Positions 4,983-5,143 of a stretch of 5,143 nt of DNA are shown piece after piece. A program made the translations under genes and the position numbers. Positions within the stretch are counted from its first letter, which is position 1. Every line of letters begins with the position of its first letter. The stretch is from the NCBI GenBank assembly GCA_037440525.1, contig JBBITW010000221.1:1-5143 (forward strand), written 5' to 3'. The notes beneath the pieces were generated by a model. That model was not told where the DNA came from and did not search any database. It saw only the letters and a program-made list of their open reading frames with translations. Source of the stretch: JBBITW01 sp037440525 (GTDB lineage Bacteria; Desulfobacterota; BSN033; UBA1163).

Positions 4983-5143
4983 AAATAGGGCTAAGTTAAA
5001 AGATCTGGCAGGAATATCCTCGAAAATCTTATCAAGCGGACGATCTAAATTTTTAGTTCTTCTCCAATATAGTTGTTAAAAAGGATATTTCGATAGAATC
5101 GGATACGCCTCTGGCAAAAAGGATTTTAGGATTCAAGTGTTTA
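4977..5143 (-). pseudogene. Possible decayed minus-strand gene 3' end, running off the window
   Basis: On the minus strand one frame is open from the window edge (5142) to a TAA at 5053-5055. An overlapping frame is open from 5075 down to a TAA at 4977-4979. Joining them with a single frameshift near 5055 gives a protein-like tail reading LEKN, then KNLDRPLDKIFEDIPARSFN and LALFK. No single frame is open throughout, and I do not recognise the product. Short open stretches also exist on the plus strand (for example AKLKDLAGISSKILSSGRSK), so even the strand is uncertain. No intact gene is visible in this ~195-base tail. Confidence 0.2.

Overview
The window is AT-rich bacterial DNA with short intergenic gaps. 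Most starts have purine-rich ribosome-binding sites, and one start is GTG. A LapA-type inner-membrane protein, a PilZ domain and a signal-peptide protein point to a Gram-negative (diderm) bacterium. Protein style and base composition would suit a Desulfobacterota- or Nitrospirota-like lineage, but that assignment is inference. I see no rRNA, tRNA or CRISPR array.

Layout. Bases 1-332 contain no credible gene. They hold an inverted, window-truncated copy of a palindromic repeat that carries a 198-bp interior segment absent from the second copy, followed by a lone repeat end. Bases 333-589 are AT-rich, with one 33-codon ORF and a tiny ORF behind a good ribosome-binding site. A plus-strand group follows: a 534-aa protein with an L7/L12-like N-terminus, an FxLYD-like middle and a degenerate endonuclease III-like C-terminus that keeps the [4Fe-4S] cysteines (590-2194); a PilZ protein (2222-2596); and a 62-aa protein with one CxxC (2666-2854). 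A small exported membrane protein on the minus strand (2877-3185) converges on them.

The second repeat copy (3263-3383) lies between this minus-strand gene and a clear sigma70-type promoter (3395-3423) that serves an HNH endonuclease gene (3460-3975). A HIT-family nucleotide-binding enzyme (4105-4611) and a LapA-like protein (4615-4947) follow as a coupled pair, possibly in the same transcript. The last ~195 bases hold no intact gene, only a short perfect dyad and what may be a decayed minus-strand reading frame running off the window.

How the genes work together. I see no single pathway. The PilZ protein implies cyclic-di-GMP sensing, the HIT protein dinucleotide or nucleotide turnover, and LapA envelope work. 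The two most unusual items are the fused, catalytically altered Nth-like protein and the nested palindromic repeat family.
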